64,000 nucleotides of DNA, from assembly GCF_003046795.1 (NCBI RefSeq), contig NZ_PZKN01000015.1, forward strand, positions 1-64,000, given 5' to 3'. The translations under genes were made by a program, and so were the position numbers. Source of the DNA: Desulfonatronum sp. SC1 (GTDB lineage Bacteria; Desulfobacterota; Desulfovibrionia; Desulfovibrionales; Desulfonatronaceae). Below the pieces are notes generated by a model. It was not told the DNA's origin. It searched no databases and worked only from the letters and a program-made list of their open reading frames with translations. The number at the start of each line of letters is the position of its first letter. Within the stretch, counting starts at the first letter, position 1. This document shows, one piece after another, positions 1 through 9,400 of the stretch.

Positions 1-230
1 TATAAAATTAAACGTTTTTTTGACAAAAAAGCAGAGATATCAGTAGGGTCTTACGCAAAGGGCCAGGTTAACATGCAGAAATTATTGCGGAAAAGGCTGG
101 ATTTGGCGCGATGCGGTTAAAGTCCTGTGTAACAATTTCTCGTGTTCTTACCGCCATTATTTCGTTCGATACAAACCAAATGTTCCCGCCGCATTCGTTT
201 CAGCCTGATCACCCGCGGGTCGTTCTTGTT

Positions 231-2294
231 TCATGTTGCGGCAGCACGAGCAGCGTGCTCGCCGTACTCAACCAGTTCGGTGTCCTTTATCCAGGCCTTC
301 CCCAATTGGTATCCTTTTTCCCGGAACAACCGCAGACAGGCATCCACGACCGTCGTGTCGTACAATGTCCCGTGTTTTGTTTCGATCTCCTCCAGGGCCG
401 CTGCAATGCCCAAGGATGGACGGTAGGGACGGTGGGAGGCCATGGACTCCACCACGTCCGCCACCGCCAGAATGCGGGCCTCCATGAGAATTTCGTCTCC
501 TTTCAGACTTCTTGGATACCCGGAGCCGTCCATCCGCTCATGATGCTGATAGACGATTTCCGCCAAGGGCCAGGGGGATTCCACGTCCTTCAAAACCACA
601 TATCCGCCGTATGCGTGTTCCTTGATCAGCGCGAACTCAATTGGCGACAATGTTGTTGGCTTGGACAAAAGCTCCGAGGGTACGGACATTTTTCCGATAT
701 CATGGATGGGGCCGGCCATGCTGATGGCTTCGATCGTCTCCAGAGGCAGTCCCATTTCCACGGCAATGGCCCGGGCAAGGTCGGACGAGCGTTGCTGGTG
801 CCCGGAGGTATAGGGGTCCCTCATTTCCACGGCCGATACCATGACCTGAATGATGGCGCTGAACGCTTTCCTGAGTCGTTCAAGGGTCTGCTGGAGCTGT
901 TCTTCCGCCTTCTTGCGCGCAATGCTTTTCCAGGTGGTTTCCATCAGCAGCGAAATCTGAAGAATGTCCGTGTATTCATAATCGGTCTCCTTGTTCGCCA
1001 GGCCGATCACGCCGACAATGTTCCCGCCTTGAATGATTGGAAGCGTCATGAACTTTTCGAGTTGCACATGGCCAGCGGGGGTGCCTTTTTTCAGGGAATC
1101 AGGGGCTTGATAATCATTGACGATGATTGGCCGACGCTGCCGGACCGCCTCGCCCCAGATCCCGGTCTTGTTCAATTCGTATTTCGTTTCCTGGTTGAGG
1201 ACAGTGCATGCGGGCATCACCTCCCTGGACCAGGAATTCAGGACAAACTCCCGACGATCTTCGTGGTATGTATAAATGTACCCGATCCTGCTCCCGGTCA
1301 GTTTGATGGCCTGCTCCAGCGCATAATCCATAAAATCCTGAACGGTCATGGAAGTATGCTGCAGAATGTCCACCAGGCTTTTCAGGCGGGCTTCGCTCCG
1401 TTGCAGTTCCTCCAGCGCCAGCTTGCGCTCGGTAACGTCACGGATGTTGCACTGCACCAAGGTGGCTTTGTCCACGAGATATACGTCCGCGTCGATATGA
1501 TGTCCGTCTTTGTTGATCACCGTTACATCGTCATATTTGAGAATGCCGTTCATGTTCAAGGCCTGCATTGTCGCCGGGAAATCCCCTGTATCAATATCCA
1601 CGCCGATATCCGGAAGCTTCCGTCCGATGCTCTCCTGCTGGGTATACCCCAACAACTTCTCAGTGGCTGAATTGGTGTTGACGATCTTCCCTTCATGTTT
1701 CTCAAGCAGCACGATCCCGTCGTTCGCGGTCTCAAATAGACGTCGGAAGCGCTCTTCGGACTCAGCCAGATCATCTTCCAGACGTTGGCGTTCCGTGATG
1801 TCCTCGATGGCCAGGAGGATCATTTTGCCGTTTAAGTCCTTCCGATATACTTGACGGGCATTGAGCAGCATAACCTTGGGCCCGATGTCCTGAAAAGCAT
1901 GCCTCACTTCGAAGTCGTCAAAGGCTTGGTTTTCTGGAAGGACTTCTTCAAGAAGTTCCCGGAGCATGGGGATGTTCCACTGCTTGTTTCCAAGATCATA
2001 GAGGAAACTGCCGATGCTTTCCTCCGAAGTTACCTGGAAGGTCTTGAAAAAGTTGCGGTTCGCGAAGATGATTTTCAGGTCCGCATCCAGAATCAACAGT
2101 GGCTCTCTAATGGTGTCCACGATGCTTTCGGCACATTGAAGGGCGTTGTCGACCGTAAATACGGACGTCTTCATGGGTGGCGTTGTTTCCAGCTCGGCAC
2201 CTTGGGAGCGCAATCCCTTCAGTTCTCCCGCAAGCCGTTTTTTTGCTTTGTTGTCTTTCATCGTAACCTCGCCACTTTGCAGACAATTTGCCAT
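231..2294 (-). CDS. PAS-PAS-GAF-HD-GYP sensor, predicted c-di-GMP phosphodiesterase
   Basis: A predicted cytoplasmic sensor of about 687 residues that probably hydrolyses cyclic di-GMP. The order is a first PAS domain (about 55-165), a second PAS domain starting near LAESEERFRRLFETANDG (about 180-290), a GAF domain (about 320-460) and a C-terminal HD-GYP domain. The HD-GYP signature residues are visible: HDIGK, and HHERMDGSGYP further on, so the domain looks catalytically intact. No membrane segment is seen. The start at 2294 follows AGAGG and clears the end of the upstream radical SAM gene by 26 bp; a second start at 2261 with GAGG is equally possible. The longer open frame back to 2525 overlaps the upstream gene and is rejected. 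It is probably co-transcribed with that gene. Confidence 0.9.
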   Translation of the reverse strand: MANCLQSGEVTMKDNKAKKRLAGELKGLRSQGAELETTPPMKTSVFTVDNALQCAESIVDTIREPLLILDADLKIIFANRNFFKTFQVTSEESIGSFLYDLGNKQWNIPMLRELLEEVLPENQAFDDFEVRHAFQDIGPKVMLLNARQVYRKDLNGKMILLAIEDITERQRLEDDLAESEERFRRLFETANDGIVLLEKHEGKIVNTNSATEKLLGYTQQESIGRKLPDIGVDIDTGDFPATMQALNMNGILKYDDVTVINKDGHHIDADVYLVDKATLVQCNIRDVTERKLALEELQRSEARLKSLVDILQHTSMTVQDFMDYALEQAIKLTGSRIGYIYTYHEDRREFVLNSWSREVMPACTVLNQETKYELNKTGIWGEAVRQRRPIIVNDYQAPDSLKKGTPAGHVQLEKFMTLPIIQGGNIVGVIGLANKETDYEYTDILQISLLMETTWKSIARKKAEEQLQQTLERLRKAFSAIIQVMVSAVEMRDPYTSGHQQRSSDLARAIAVEMGLPLETIEAISMAGPIHDIGKMSVPSELLSKPTTLSPIEFALIKEHAYGGYVVLKDVESPWPLAEIVYQHHERMDGSGYPRSLKGDEILMEARILAVADVVESMASHRPYRPSLGIAAALEEIETKHGTLYDTTVVDACLRLFREKGYQLGKAWIKDTELVEYGEHAARAAAT

Positions 2295-2320
2295 ATCGCC
2301 TCTTTCCAGGCAACCTGCAT

Positions 2321-3838
2321 CTACAACACCCGCAATTCGCAGACCCGTCGGAAGTGGTAGCCGTAGATGGCCAGGGTCACGGCCAGGGGCAGGGACCTTG
2401 GCCGTCGGAGCAGGGTCCAGAAGAACAGCTTCCAGTAATGGAACCGTTCCTGGCCCAGGATGCCCAGGCGGAAAATGGATCGGAACAGAGCCATCAGGCT
2501 TTCGGAAAAGCGCCGGATTTGCCATGGCTTTTTGTTGACCGGCAGTTTGTACTCCCTCAGAAAGGTGATCACCCTGGCATAGTATGCCTCGGGCGAGTAG
2601 ATGTTCTTCAGGATTTCCTTGTACCCGTCGCGCAACGACTCCAGGGTCATGGTCGGCAGGATATTCGTCGTTCCATCCACGTTGTCGCCGGAAATGCCTT
2701 CGCGCAGCCGACCGGCCTGCTTGAGCCTGCTGTAAAGCCTGGTGCCGGGAGGGGCCTGCAGCAGGCCGACCATGGCCGTGGTGATGCCGCTTTGCTGGAT
2801 GAACTCCACAAGGCGGTTGAAAATGGTTGGCTCGTCATTGTCAAAGCCGACGATGAACCCTCCCTGGACCTGGATTCCAAAGCGCTGGATGCGCTTCACG
2901 TCCCGGATCAGATCGCGGCAAATGTTTTGGCCTTTGCCGCATTCGGACAGGCTGGCCTCGTTGGGCGTTTCAATGCCGATGAAAACGGTATCGAATCCCG
3001 CCTCGACCATCATGGCCAACAGTTCTTCGTCGTCAGCCAGATTGATGGACGCCTCGGTGCCGAAGGGCATTCCTTTCTTGCCTTTTCTCCAGTTGACCAA
3101 GGCGGGCAGCAGCTCGGCTTTGAGCCGCCGCTTGTTCCCGATCAGGTTGTCGTCCACGAAAAATATCCCGCCACGCCAGCCGTTGGCATAAAGACTGTCC
3201 AGCTCGGCAATCATCTGAGGCGCGTTCTTGTTGCGCGGTGTGCGGCCCAGCAAGGCCGTTACGTTGCAGAAATCGCAACTGAACGGACACCCCCGTGAGT
3301 ACTGGACGCTCATGCTCGCGTACTGTTTCAGTTCCAGAAGATCCCAGCGCGGAACAGGCGTCTGTCCGATGTCCGCGAATCGGTCCGTGGCGTAGACCCG
3401 TTTGGCCCGACCCAGGGAGAGATCCAGCAGGAATTCCGGCAGGGTCAGCTCGGCCTCGTTGAGCACGAAATGGTCCACCTCGGGGAAGTGTTCATGCTCC
3501 ACCGTGAACAGCGGCCCACCGGCAACAACCAGCAGCCCGGCGTCCTTGCACAACCTGATCGCCTTGCGCGACGATTCCCGCTGCACGGTCATGGCGCTGA
3601 CCAGGGCGTACTCGGCCCAGAGCAGATCGTCCAAGGACAATTCCCGGATATTCAGGTCCACCAGACGCGGATTCCAATGCTTCGGAAGCATGGCCGCAAT
3701 GGTCACGAGTCCTAGCGGAGGCGAGGAGACCTTCTTGCCCACGAACTTCAGGGCGTGCTTGAAGCTCCAGAACGTATCCGGAATCTCGGGATAGATCAGC
3801 AGGACATTGATTGGGGACGTTTGTGAATCTAAAGTCAT
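2321..3838 (-). CDS. B12-binding radical SAM protein (HpnP/DUF4070-like)
   Basis: A 505-residue radical SAM enzyme. The N-terminal 150 residues resemble a cobalamin-binding Rossmann fold (NVLLIYPEIP at the start, LLVVAGGPL near 102-110). The [4Fe-4S] cluster motif CX3CX2C is C184, C188 and C191 in RGCPFSCDFC. The C-terminal third is like DUF4070, the arrangement found in the hopanoid C-2 methylase HpnP and relatives. The substrate cannot be read from the sequence: no hopanoid genes are nearby, so lipid methylation is only an analogy. The gene precedes the HD-GYP sensor by 26 bp and likely forms an operon with it. A MITE-like repeat ends about 40 bp upstream of its start. Confidence 0.85.
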   Translation of the reverse strand: MTLDSQTSPINVLLIYPEIPDTFWSFKHALKFVGKKVSSPPLGLVTIAAMLPKHWNPRLVDLNIRELSLDDLLWAEYALVSAMTVQRESSRKAIRLCKDAGLLVVAGGPLFTVEHEHFPEVDHFVLNEAELTLPEFLLDLSLGRAKRVYATDRFADIGQTPVPRWDLLELKQYASMSVQYSRGCPFSCDFCNVTALLGRTPRNKNAPQMIAELDSLYANGWRGGIFFVDDNLIGNKRRLKAELLPALVNWRKGKKGMPFGTEASINLADDEELLAMMVEAGFDTVFIGIETPNEASLSECGKGQNICRDLIRDVKRIQRFGIQVQGGFIVGFDNDEPTIFNRLVEFIQQSGITTAMVGLLQAPPGTRLYSRLKQAGRLREGISGDNVDGTTNILPTMTLESLRDGYKEILKNIYSPEAYYARVITFLREYKLPVNKKPWQIRRFSESLMALFRSIFRLGILGQERFHYWKLFFWTLLRRPRSLPLAVTLAIYGYHFRRVCELRVL

Positions 3839-3881
3839 GTGCTCTCCCCTTGTGGCAACGGCAGGCAGGATGTGACCAAGC

Positions 3882-4038
3882 TAACTGAGTGTTGGAAAAG
3901 TTCTCATCTGTCAGTCGGTTCAAAAACCCCAAGTGCAAGGAGCAAAAATAGTTCAAGGTCGAAGCGTATTCATTCATACGTGAGAGCTTGAACTATTTGC
4001 AACGACGCGGCAATTGGGAGTTTTTCAACGGACTGCTA
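3882..4038. repeat. MITE-like palindromic repeat, copy 1
   Basis: About 157 bp that match, in reverse complement, the sequence at 55605-55840. Its core has inverted ends (GGTTCAAAAACCCC against GGGAGTTTTTCAACGGACTG). On the minus strand the repeat begins TAGCAGTCCGTTGAAAAAC, and that TAG is the stop codon of the gene at 4036-4257. It lacks an internal stretch of roughly 80 bp present in the second copy. No transposase is inside. Confidence 0.8.
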
Positions 4039-4257
4039 AAGCTTTCTGCCGCCGACAAACAGAAGCCCGCCGCCGATCACTATCGCCCCTATTCCGGCCC
4101 AGATCGGAATGTTGACCGTCTGCCTGTCCTGCACCGAGAATTCCAGTGGTCCCAGCTTGGCTTCATGGGTTTCCCTGGTGTACGTGAAACCGCCGTACGC
4201 CAAGCCTAAAGCGCCGACAAGAATCAACGCAAGCGCAACTACTCTTATCGCATTCAT
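4036..4257 (-). CDS. small two-helix membrane protein
   Basis: A 73-residue membrane protein with two hydrophobic segments, residues about 5-25 (VVALALILVGALGLAYGG) and about 50-70 (IPIWAGIGAIVIGGGLLFVGG), and a short polar stretch between that should face the periplasm or cytoplasm. Proteins of this shape (DUF3185-like) often occur beside CsbD and BON genes in proteobacteria; a molecular function is not known. It is the last gene of stress cassette 1, read leftward after csbD. Its stop codon TAG is the first triplet of a MITE-like repeat, so the last residues may have been altered by insertion. Confidence 0.75.
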   Translation of the reverse strand: MNAIRVVALALILVGALGLAYGGFTYTRETHEAKLGPLEFSVQDRQTVNIPIWAGIGAIVIGGGLLFVGGRKL

Positions 4258-4329
4258 TGTATGTCCTCCCCCGTGAAAAAATGAAAACGCAGGAACGAAT
4301 CCTGATTCGTTCCTACGTGGCGTGCCGCT

Positions 4330-4509
4330 CTACTCTCCCACGGCTCTTTTCACATCGCCTACTTTTTCCTGCACAACTCCGCCGAGTTTTTCGACTTTGC
4401 CCTCGGCTTCCATATCGGGATTGCCGACGGCCTTCCCGACGACTTCTTTGGCCTTTCCTTTGGCCTGATGCATCTTGCCTTCCGCCTTATCCTTCGTGCT
4501 TGATTTCAT
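4330..4509 (-). CDS. CsbD-family stress protein, copy 1
   Basis: A 59-residue, highly charged soluble protein of the CsbD family (general stress proteins of unknown mechanism), with the typical repeated K/A/E-rich pattern KGKAKEVVGKAVGNPDMEAE followed by GVVQEKVGDVKRAVG. The start at 4509 is set by GGAG in GAGGAGAAAATATC; an in-frame extension to 4566 has no ribosome binding site. A near-identical paralogue lies at 27079-27258 in stress cassette 2, with the same upstream leader, so the two arose by duplication. It sits in a leftward row of small stress genes probably read from the promoter at about 5600. Confidence 0.92.
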   Translation of the reverse strand: MKSSTKDKAEGKMHQAKGKAKEVVGKAVGNPDMEAEGKVEKLGGVVQEKVGDVKRAVGE

Positions 4510-4591
4510 GATATTTTCTCCTCTTTGGTTGAGAATTGACGCGCTCAAAAACGGTATGGTGGACAAAATGCACGATTCACAAAGACTCTCC

Positions 4592-4726
4592 TCATCGAAT
4601 CAGCCCGAGAATGCCGAATATGATCAAATAAAAAGCCACGATGTAATTCAACAATCTCGGAAAAATGAGAATCAGGATTCCCGCGATGAGCGAAACAACG
4701 GGCTCAGGCGCTATATTGATTTGCAT
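4592..4726 (-). CDS. DUF3096-like membrane microprotein
   Basis: A 44-residue protein. It reads MQINIAPEPVVSLIAGILIL at the start, followed by an FPRLLNYIVAFYLIIFGILG segment, so almost all of it is a hydrophobic hairpin with a central PRLLNYIVA turn. This matches the short DUF3096 family found beside CsbD genes in many proteobacteria; the function is unknown. The start follows AAAGGAG with 9-10 bases of spacing. It is one of four very short genes in stress cassette 1 and is transcribed leftward with them. Confidence 0.82.
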   Translation of the reverse strand: MQINIAPEPVVSLIAGILILIFPRLLNYIVAFYLIIFGILGLIR

Positions 4727-4787
4727 ATTTTTCTATCTCCTTTGATTTTTGCATGATGAGCATGTTTTACCGTTTTTCCGGTCCACT

Positions 4788-4940
4788 TCATATTCGCCCC
4801 ATCAACAAGAGAATGACCAGGATCAACAGGATTAATCCGATTCCTCCACTGGGATAAGGCCCCCAGGACCTACTGTGTTTCCAGGTGGGCAAAGCGCCGA
4901 TCAGTACAAGGATCAGGATGACGATCAGGATGGTTCCCAT
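4788..4940 (-). CDS. DUF3309-like membrane microprotein
   Basis: A 50-residue protein beginning MGTILIVILILVLIGALPTW, with a polar middle (KHSRSWGPYPSGG) and a second hydrophobic segment GIGLILLILVILLLMGRI. The two helices and the WGYxPSGG-type loop are the DUF3309 pattern. Function unknown; the family recurs in general-stress clusters with CsbD. AGGAG precedes the start by eight bases. An overlapping ATG two bases before it is out of frame. It lies between the DUF3096 and Lmo0937-like genes of stress cassette 1. Confidence 0.82.
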   Translation of the reverse strand: MGTILIVILILVLIGALPTWKHSRSWGPYPSGGIGLILLILVILLLMGRI

Positions 4941-5017
4941 GGCATTTTCTCCTATCCCCAATGTAAAAAACTGTAACTACTCAGATCATCAGCGACAATT
5001 CGGACTGGGTAGCGTAA

Positions 5018-5102
5018 ACGTGCCGGCCTTCGCCGGCATGACTGACTTGGAAACGACATGATATGAGACGTCATTCCAGCGAAAGCCGGAATCCAGTACT
5101 TG
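5018..5102. repeat. dispersed hairpin repeat
   Basis: This intergenic stretch contains two inverted repeats: GTGCCGGCCTTCGCCGGCAT, and CATTCCAGCGAAAGCCGGAATC about 60 bp further on. Both have the look of widely dispersed palindromic units of the ATTCC-GAAAGC-GGAAT type. It separates the DUF3309 and Lmo0937-like genes of stress cassette 1. No coding potential is seen. Confidence 0.55.
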
Positions 5103-5176
5103 AGAATGGTCATGCATTGTATGTACTGGGTATTTACAAAAAATATGTTTTTTTCTTCTTTAATGGTTCTAACAGG

Positions 5177-5326
5177 TCATAATACTTTTCGCCCCTGGAG
5201 AACCTGAACCAGTACGACAATGATGGCAATGACCAGAAGTATATGCAGAATGCCGCCCATAGTGTACCCGCTCATCAATCCAAGCAACCACATGACCAAA
5301 AGAATGACAAATATTGTCCAGAGCAT
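5177..5326 (-). CDS. Lmo0937-family membrane microprotein, copy 1
   Basis: A 49-residue protein with two transmembrane segments, MLWTIFVILLVMWLLGLM and GGILHILLVIAIIVVLVQVL, ending in a basic tail QGRKVL. The pattern LWxIxxIL..WLLG...GGxxHxLLVIAxIVxLxQ is that of the Lmo0937 family, short membrane proteins common in stress clusters; the function is unknown. A close paralogue (about two thirds identical by eye) lies at 28012-28161, in both cases directly downstream of a desulforedoxin gene. AGGAGGTAAC precedes the start. Confidence 0.88.
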   Translation of the reverse strand: MLWTIFVILLVMWLLGLMSGYTMGGILHILLVIAIIVVLVQVLQGRKVL

Positions 5327-5367
5327 GTTACCTCCTACTCGGCGCATTTCATTGCCATTTAACAGGT

Positions 5368-5481
5368 TTACTGCTTCTTCATAGGCTCACCGCAACAAAC
5401 CAATTCGCCATCACCGGCTTCCATTACTTGCACGACATTTCCACATTCTTCGCACTTGTATACTTCTTTTACCTTCGTCAT
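5368..5481 (-). CDS. dsr: desulforedoxin, copy 1
   Basis: A 37-residue iron protein that matches Desulfovibrio desulforedoxin in length and motif: [20 protein letters not shown], then [14 protein letters not shown]. The four cysteines (CEEC and CC) are the Fe(SCys)4 ligands. Desulforedoxin acts as a small electron-transfer homodimer and is the same fold as the N-terminal domain of superoxide reductase. GGAGGCAGATC precedes the ATG. It is the first gene of stress cassette 1, about 100 bp downstream of the promoter module at 5583-5670. A paralogue lies at 28204-28317. Confidence 0.93.
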   Translation of the reverse strand: MTKVKEVYKCEECGNVVQVMEAGDGELVCCGEPMKKQ

Positions 5482-5582
5482 GATCTGCCTCCATCCGGTC
5501 ACAATGTTGATTCATTCCTGAGATTTTCATGCGCCATGATCACTCACCTCTCGGCGATGAAATTTTACCTCTTTTTATGAGA

Positions 5583-5670
5583 TACTGATACTTTCTCTAG
5601 GCCCTGTCTGTAGGGGAATCGCACATTTATTGCGGGAGAAAATCCCATGAGGTGGAGAAATCTCCCGGGT
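5583..5670 (-). promoter_or_regulatory. stress promoter module, copy A
   Basis: Read leftward: CTACAGAC (plus-strand GTCTG at 5606-5610), then 15 bases, then TATCAG as a weak -10. Upstream are GGGAGAAAATCCC (5634-5646) and the perfect palindrome GGAGAAATCTCC (5654-5665), which starts 48 bases from GTCTG. It faces the desulforedoxin gene. This is the weakest -10 of the seven copies. Confidence 0.7.
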
Positions 5671-5769
5671 GCGCATGGGCATGGGAGCATTACTGCCCGA
5701 CACGCGACTGTTTACACCGCCGTCGCCAAGGTTCACCTCGCATCCTTTTTCGTGTCTTTTTAACGGGTT

Positions 5770-5907
5770 GCAAAGTGACTCCTCAATTGAGACAATGGCA
5801 TATCGCATCAGGTGCGCCCCCTGCAGCACGAACAGCTCCAACGAGATCGGGATTCCCAGTGCCCACAACAAAATCCATCCTACCTGATGCTCCTGAAAAA
5901 AAACCAA
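5770..5907 (-). pseudogene. decayed copy of the 39-residue membrane peptide gene
   Basis: The minus strand reads VGWILLWALGIPISLELFVL, which matches GWILLWALGIPIPILLVLFVL of the intact gene at 19005-19124, and the DNA identity runs on past its stop codon. Here the stop after the Cys-Thr position is lost (GCACCTGAT is read GAHLM), and no ATG or GTG with a ribosome binding site is present, only a TTG after a T-rich run. The frame runs on to 5575 through the promoter module, which is not credible coding. It lies downstream of promoter copy B. Confidence 0.6.
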
Positions 5908-6015
5908 AATCGGCCAGATTTTATTAATAATTACATTAGATCAAACGATAAAAAATAACGAAAGATGACTCTCTTCGGCTTTTGCAGTGAGACCTGGATA
6001 AGGCTCTGAAACGAG

Positions 6016-6100
6016 AGGATACCTTTTTGGGTATCCCTGTCTGTAGGGAAATCGCACATTTATTGTGAGGAAAAACCACGGGGGGCGGGAATAATTCCCG
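6016..6100 (-). promoter_or_regulatory. stress promoter module, copy B
   Basis: Leftward promoter: CTACAGAC (GTCTG at 6039-6043), a 17-base spacer and TATCCT as -10 (6016-6021). The near-perfect palindrome CGGGAATAATTCCCG lies at 6086-6100, 47 bases from GTCTG. Downstream lies only the decayed membrane-peptide gene at 5770-5907, so this copy may now serve no intact protein gene. Confidence 0.7.
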
Positions 6101-6461
6101 AGCGGAAGCTACGAGGGAGTGGAAGGAGGTGTTTGCCCTGATACTCGTTATGTATGAGATGTTGATACATCCAAAGTTTTGAGCAGTGGCACGGTTTTTG
6201 ATTATATTGATGTTATTGTTTCGAGGACGTGTGATGCGAGAAGCAGATGAAAGCGACTTTAGCGGCTTTTGGTACGGAAGAATTTGAATCTGCGGCAAGT
6301 CAAAATTTTGTCATATCAATCACTAAATATAGAATTCTGACGCGTAGCGAATTTCGGCTAAAAAGCGCATTTTGCTCCGTGGATAAATAATAAGTTTAGT
6401 GTATGCAATACCAAAGTGTACCAGAGCAAACTGGAAAAAAACTGATTTAGGAATGAGATAC
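6101..6461. other. intergenic region before the tricorn-type gene
   Basis: No credible gene or repeat was seen between promoter copy B and the protease start. The sequence becomes AT-rich from about 6130 onward, unlike the flanking coding DNA. No clear promoter for the protease could be chosen. Confidence 0.4.
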
Positions 6462-9400
6462 ATGCAGATGGAAAATCGATGTCTCCGACGATGGATTCAA
6501 CGGACCATTTTGGCTTTTCTGCTTCTTGCGTTAGGATGTGGATTCGCTCCTGTTTCCGCGAATGCCGCTGTTCCCAAACTGCCGCGATTTCCATCGATCA
6601 ATCCTGACGGTTCAGAGATTGTTTTCAGTGTCGGCGGAGATCTCTGGATCGTTCCGGTACATGGCGGCGTGGCGAACCGGCTGACTCGGCATCGTTTCGA
6701 CGACCTGCATTCAAGCTGGAGCCCCGACGGTCAATCCCTCGTCTTCACGTCGATGCGCGACGGCTATATGAACCTTTGGCGCATTCAGCGCGACGGCACG
6801 GGGACTGCCCAGCTGACCCACAGTGATCGCTTCCTGCGCGCACCGCATTGGTCGATTGATGAACAAGGGATGGAGATCGTCACCTTTTCGGCTCTTCTTG
6901 AGGCCGATGTCTACCGTGATCAGCGTCCTTACCGGATATCACCGCAAGGCGGGGAACATGAACTCCTTCATCAAGCCTTCGGTTCCGAACCTCGCCTTTC
7001 TCCGGATGGTCAACGAGTCGTCTTTACCCGCGGTGGATATTATCACGACTGGAATCATCGACGGTATCGCGGACCAGATGCAATGAACGTCTGGGTTCTG
7101 CATCGCTCGGAAGAGCGTTTCGAGGCCGTCACGGAATGGGAAGGCGACGACGGGAGCGCCAGGTGGGTGGACAACAATACGCTGCTCTTCATGTCTGAAC
7201 GCCAGCTCGACACGGTCAATCTCTACCGTGTCAACCTGGATGGCGACAATCGTGCTCTTCAGCGTATCACGCATTTTAGAGGACGAGGCATTCAGGATTT
7301 TGACGTCTCAAGGGATGGAAGCATGGCCGTTCTTCAGGTCTGGGATCGGCTGTACACCCTGAACCTTGTTGATCCCCGGGCTGAGCCGAAACCGTTGCAT
7401 ATTCAAACGGGTGATGATGGCTGGGATGACCATACCTTGCGCTGGATCGACCGGGACGTTACCGAGGCCGTACTCAGTCCGGATGGACAAGTAATGGCTT
7501 ATATTGCCTATGGACGGGTCTACATCCGCCATGTCGACGAATACAGTCCCACCCGGGCGGTAATTCCGGATTCCCATGCCCGTCACCAGGATATAGCATG
7601 GTCTCAGGATGGGCTGCATCTATATTTTGTCAGTGATGCCGACGGTACGCTCTCAATCTACAAGGCCCAGGTGGCACTGACCCGAGATGAAATCCGTCTC
7701 GCCCATCAGCAACTCCCGATGGAAAGTGGCGCGCTTCTTGCGAAAAGCACTGCAACGCACGTATCGCGCGGGCCCGAAAGCGCGCAACATAACTACGAGC
7801 ACTCCGTGAATTCGAATGTGGATGATCCTTTAGCGCCGCTGCATCCCAACAATCCACTTGATCCTCTGGATTCGCTCGATCCGTCCGAACCGGAACCGGC
7901 CGGAGAGCCGACTGATGTGCCTTCTTCTTCGCAGGATAAGAGCCAAGCCACGGAGAAGTCGGGACCCATGGCCGAACAAGAGGATCCTGCTCGTTGGCAT
8001 GATGCCGTTCAATTCCGTGTCGTGTCCGTTGTCGTGGAAGATGGCAACGACCGTGGTGTTTCGCCTTCCCCTGATGGTCGTTCCGTCGCATTTCGCCGTG
8101 GACGTGGGGATCTGGTTGTGATGGATCTTCTCACGAAAGAGCTTCGAACGCTTGTGAAGGGCTGGGACAGTGCTCTGCATTGGCGCTGGTCGCCGGACGG
8201 GCGTCATCTCGCTTATGACCAGAACGATCTGAACTTCAGCACAATATATTTATTACTCCCGCGGATGGTTCACACGAACCCGTGAACATTACCCGTCATC
8301 CACGCAACGACTTCAATCCCCGCTGGTCGGCGGACGGCAGAATATTGACCTTCATCTCCAATCGATCAGGTGACGGTTACGATCTCTACAGGGTCTGTCT
8401 CGATCCCGAGATGAATAATTGGACCCGGCGTGAGTTGAACAATTACTATGACAGGGCTCGCGTCGCTGCCGGCAAGCACCGCCCACTACCTGTTCGCAAG
8501 CCTGGAACGATACTCTCGCTGAGACAACCCGCGTGGCAGGCCGCCAATGGGCTTGAACTGGAAAAAGCCTGGCAGCGCGTGGAACGCGTCATGGCATCTC
8601 CCGATCATCAAACAGCCAACGAGATGACCCCTGGCGGCGACCGGTACGTCTTCAATGCCGGAGACGAAGGGCTGATCGCCGTGAACTGGGACGGCAGCGA
8701 CCGCAAGCGTCTGGGGCCACGGGGAAATGTACAACACCTCGATGTTGTGGGTAACCGAGTGATTTACATTGCGGATGGGCGTGTCGGCATTGCTCCGCTG
8801 GACGGTAAAGCGCACACGCAGGTTGACATCTCAGGTCGTATCCGAATCGATCTTCAGGAAGAGTCTTTACAGAAGTTTCGGGAAGTGGCGCGAGTGATCG
8901 AGGAAGGTTTTTACCGGCCGGACATGAAGGGCTTGAACTGGAAGAGGCTTGTCGCTGACTACGAGGAACTCATTGTCAGGACTCGAACCGCAAGTGAATT
9001 CAGCGATATCGCCAATCGACTCCTGGGGGAGCTGTCAGCCTCGCACATGGGACTCTCCGATCCGGGGCCGGGTTCCGCATTACGCGAACCCTCTGGTCGT
9101 TTGGGTATTGAATATGCGCGGGTGACTCTGGAGGATGGGAGGAAAGGGTATCTGATTACGAAGATCATTCCCGGAGGACCCTCGGACCGTGGACCTGCCC
9201 GCCTGTCCCAGGGCGATATAATAACCCGGATTGATATGCAAAGCTTTGATGAATATGATTCCTTGCTGGAGCGGTTGCGAGGAAAAGTCGAACAGGAAGT
9301 TATTGTCGACTTCGACCGATCCATCGGCGGCAAACGTGTCGCATCCCAGGCGATCTTAACTCCAATCTCCTACAACGACTTTGCCGAACTGCGTTACGAT

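Noticed and set aside
1-230. The left edge before the HD-GYP gene stop
   Set aside because: AT-rich at the very start and otherwise featureless; no gene, clear terminator or repeat could be supported.
111-1670. A 519-codon plus-strand frame at the left end
   Set aside because: It lies opposite the HD-GYP protein, whose minus-strand reading has intact PAS, GAF and HDIGK/HHERxDGSGYP motifs.
5575-5907. A 110-codon frame as a real protein
   Set aside because: Only its first 40 codons resemble a peptide family; the rest reads through the promoter module, and the start is TTG without a ribosome binding site.
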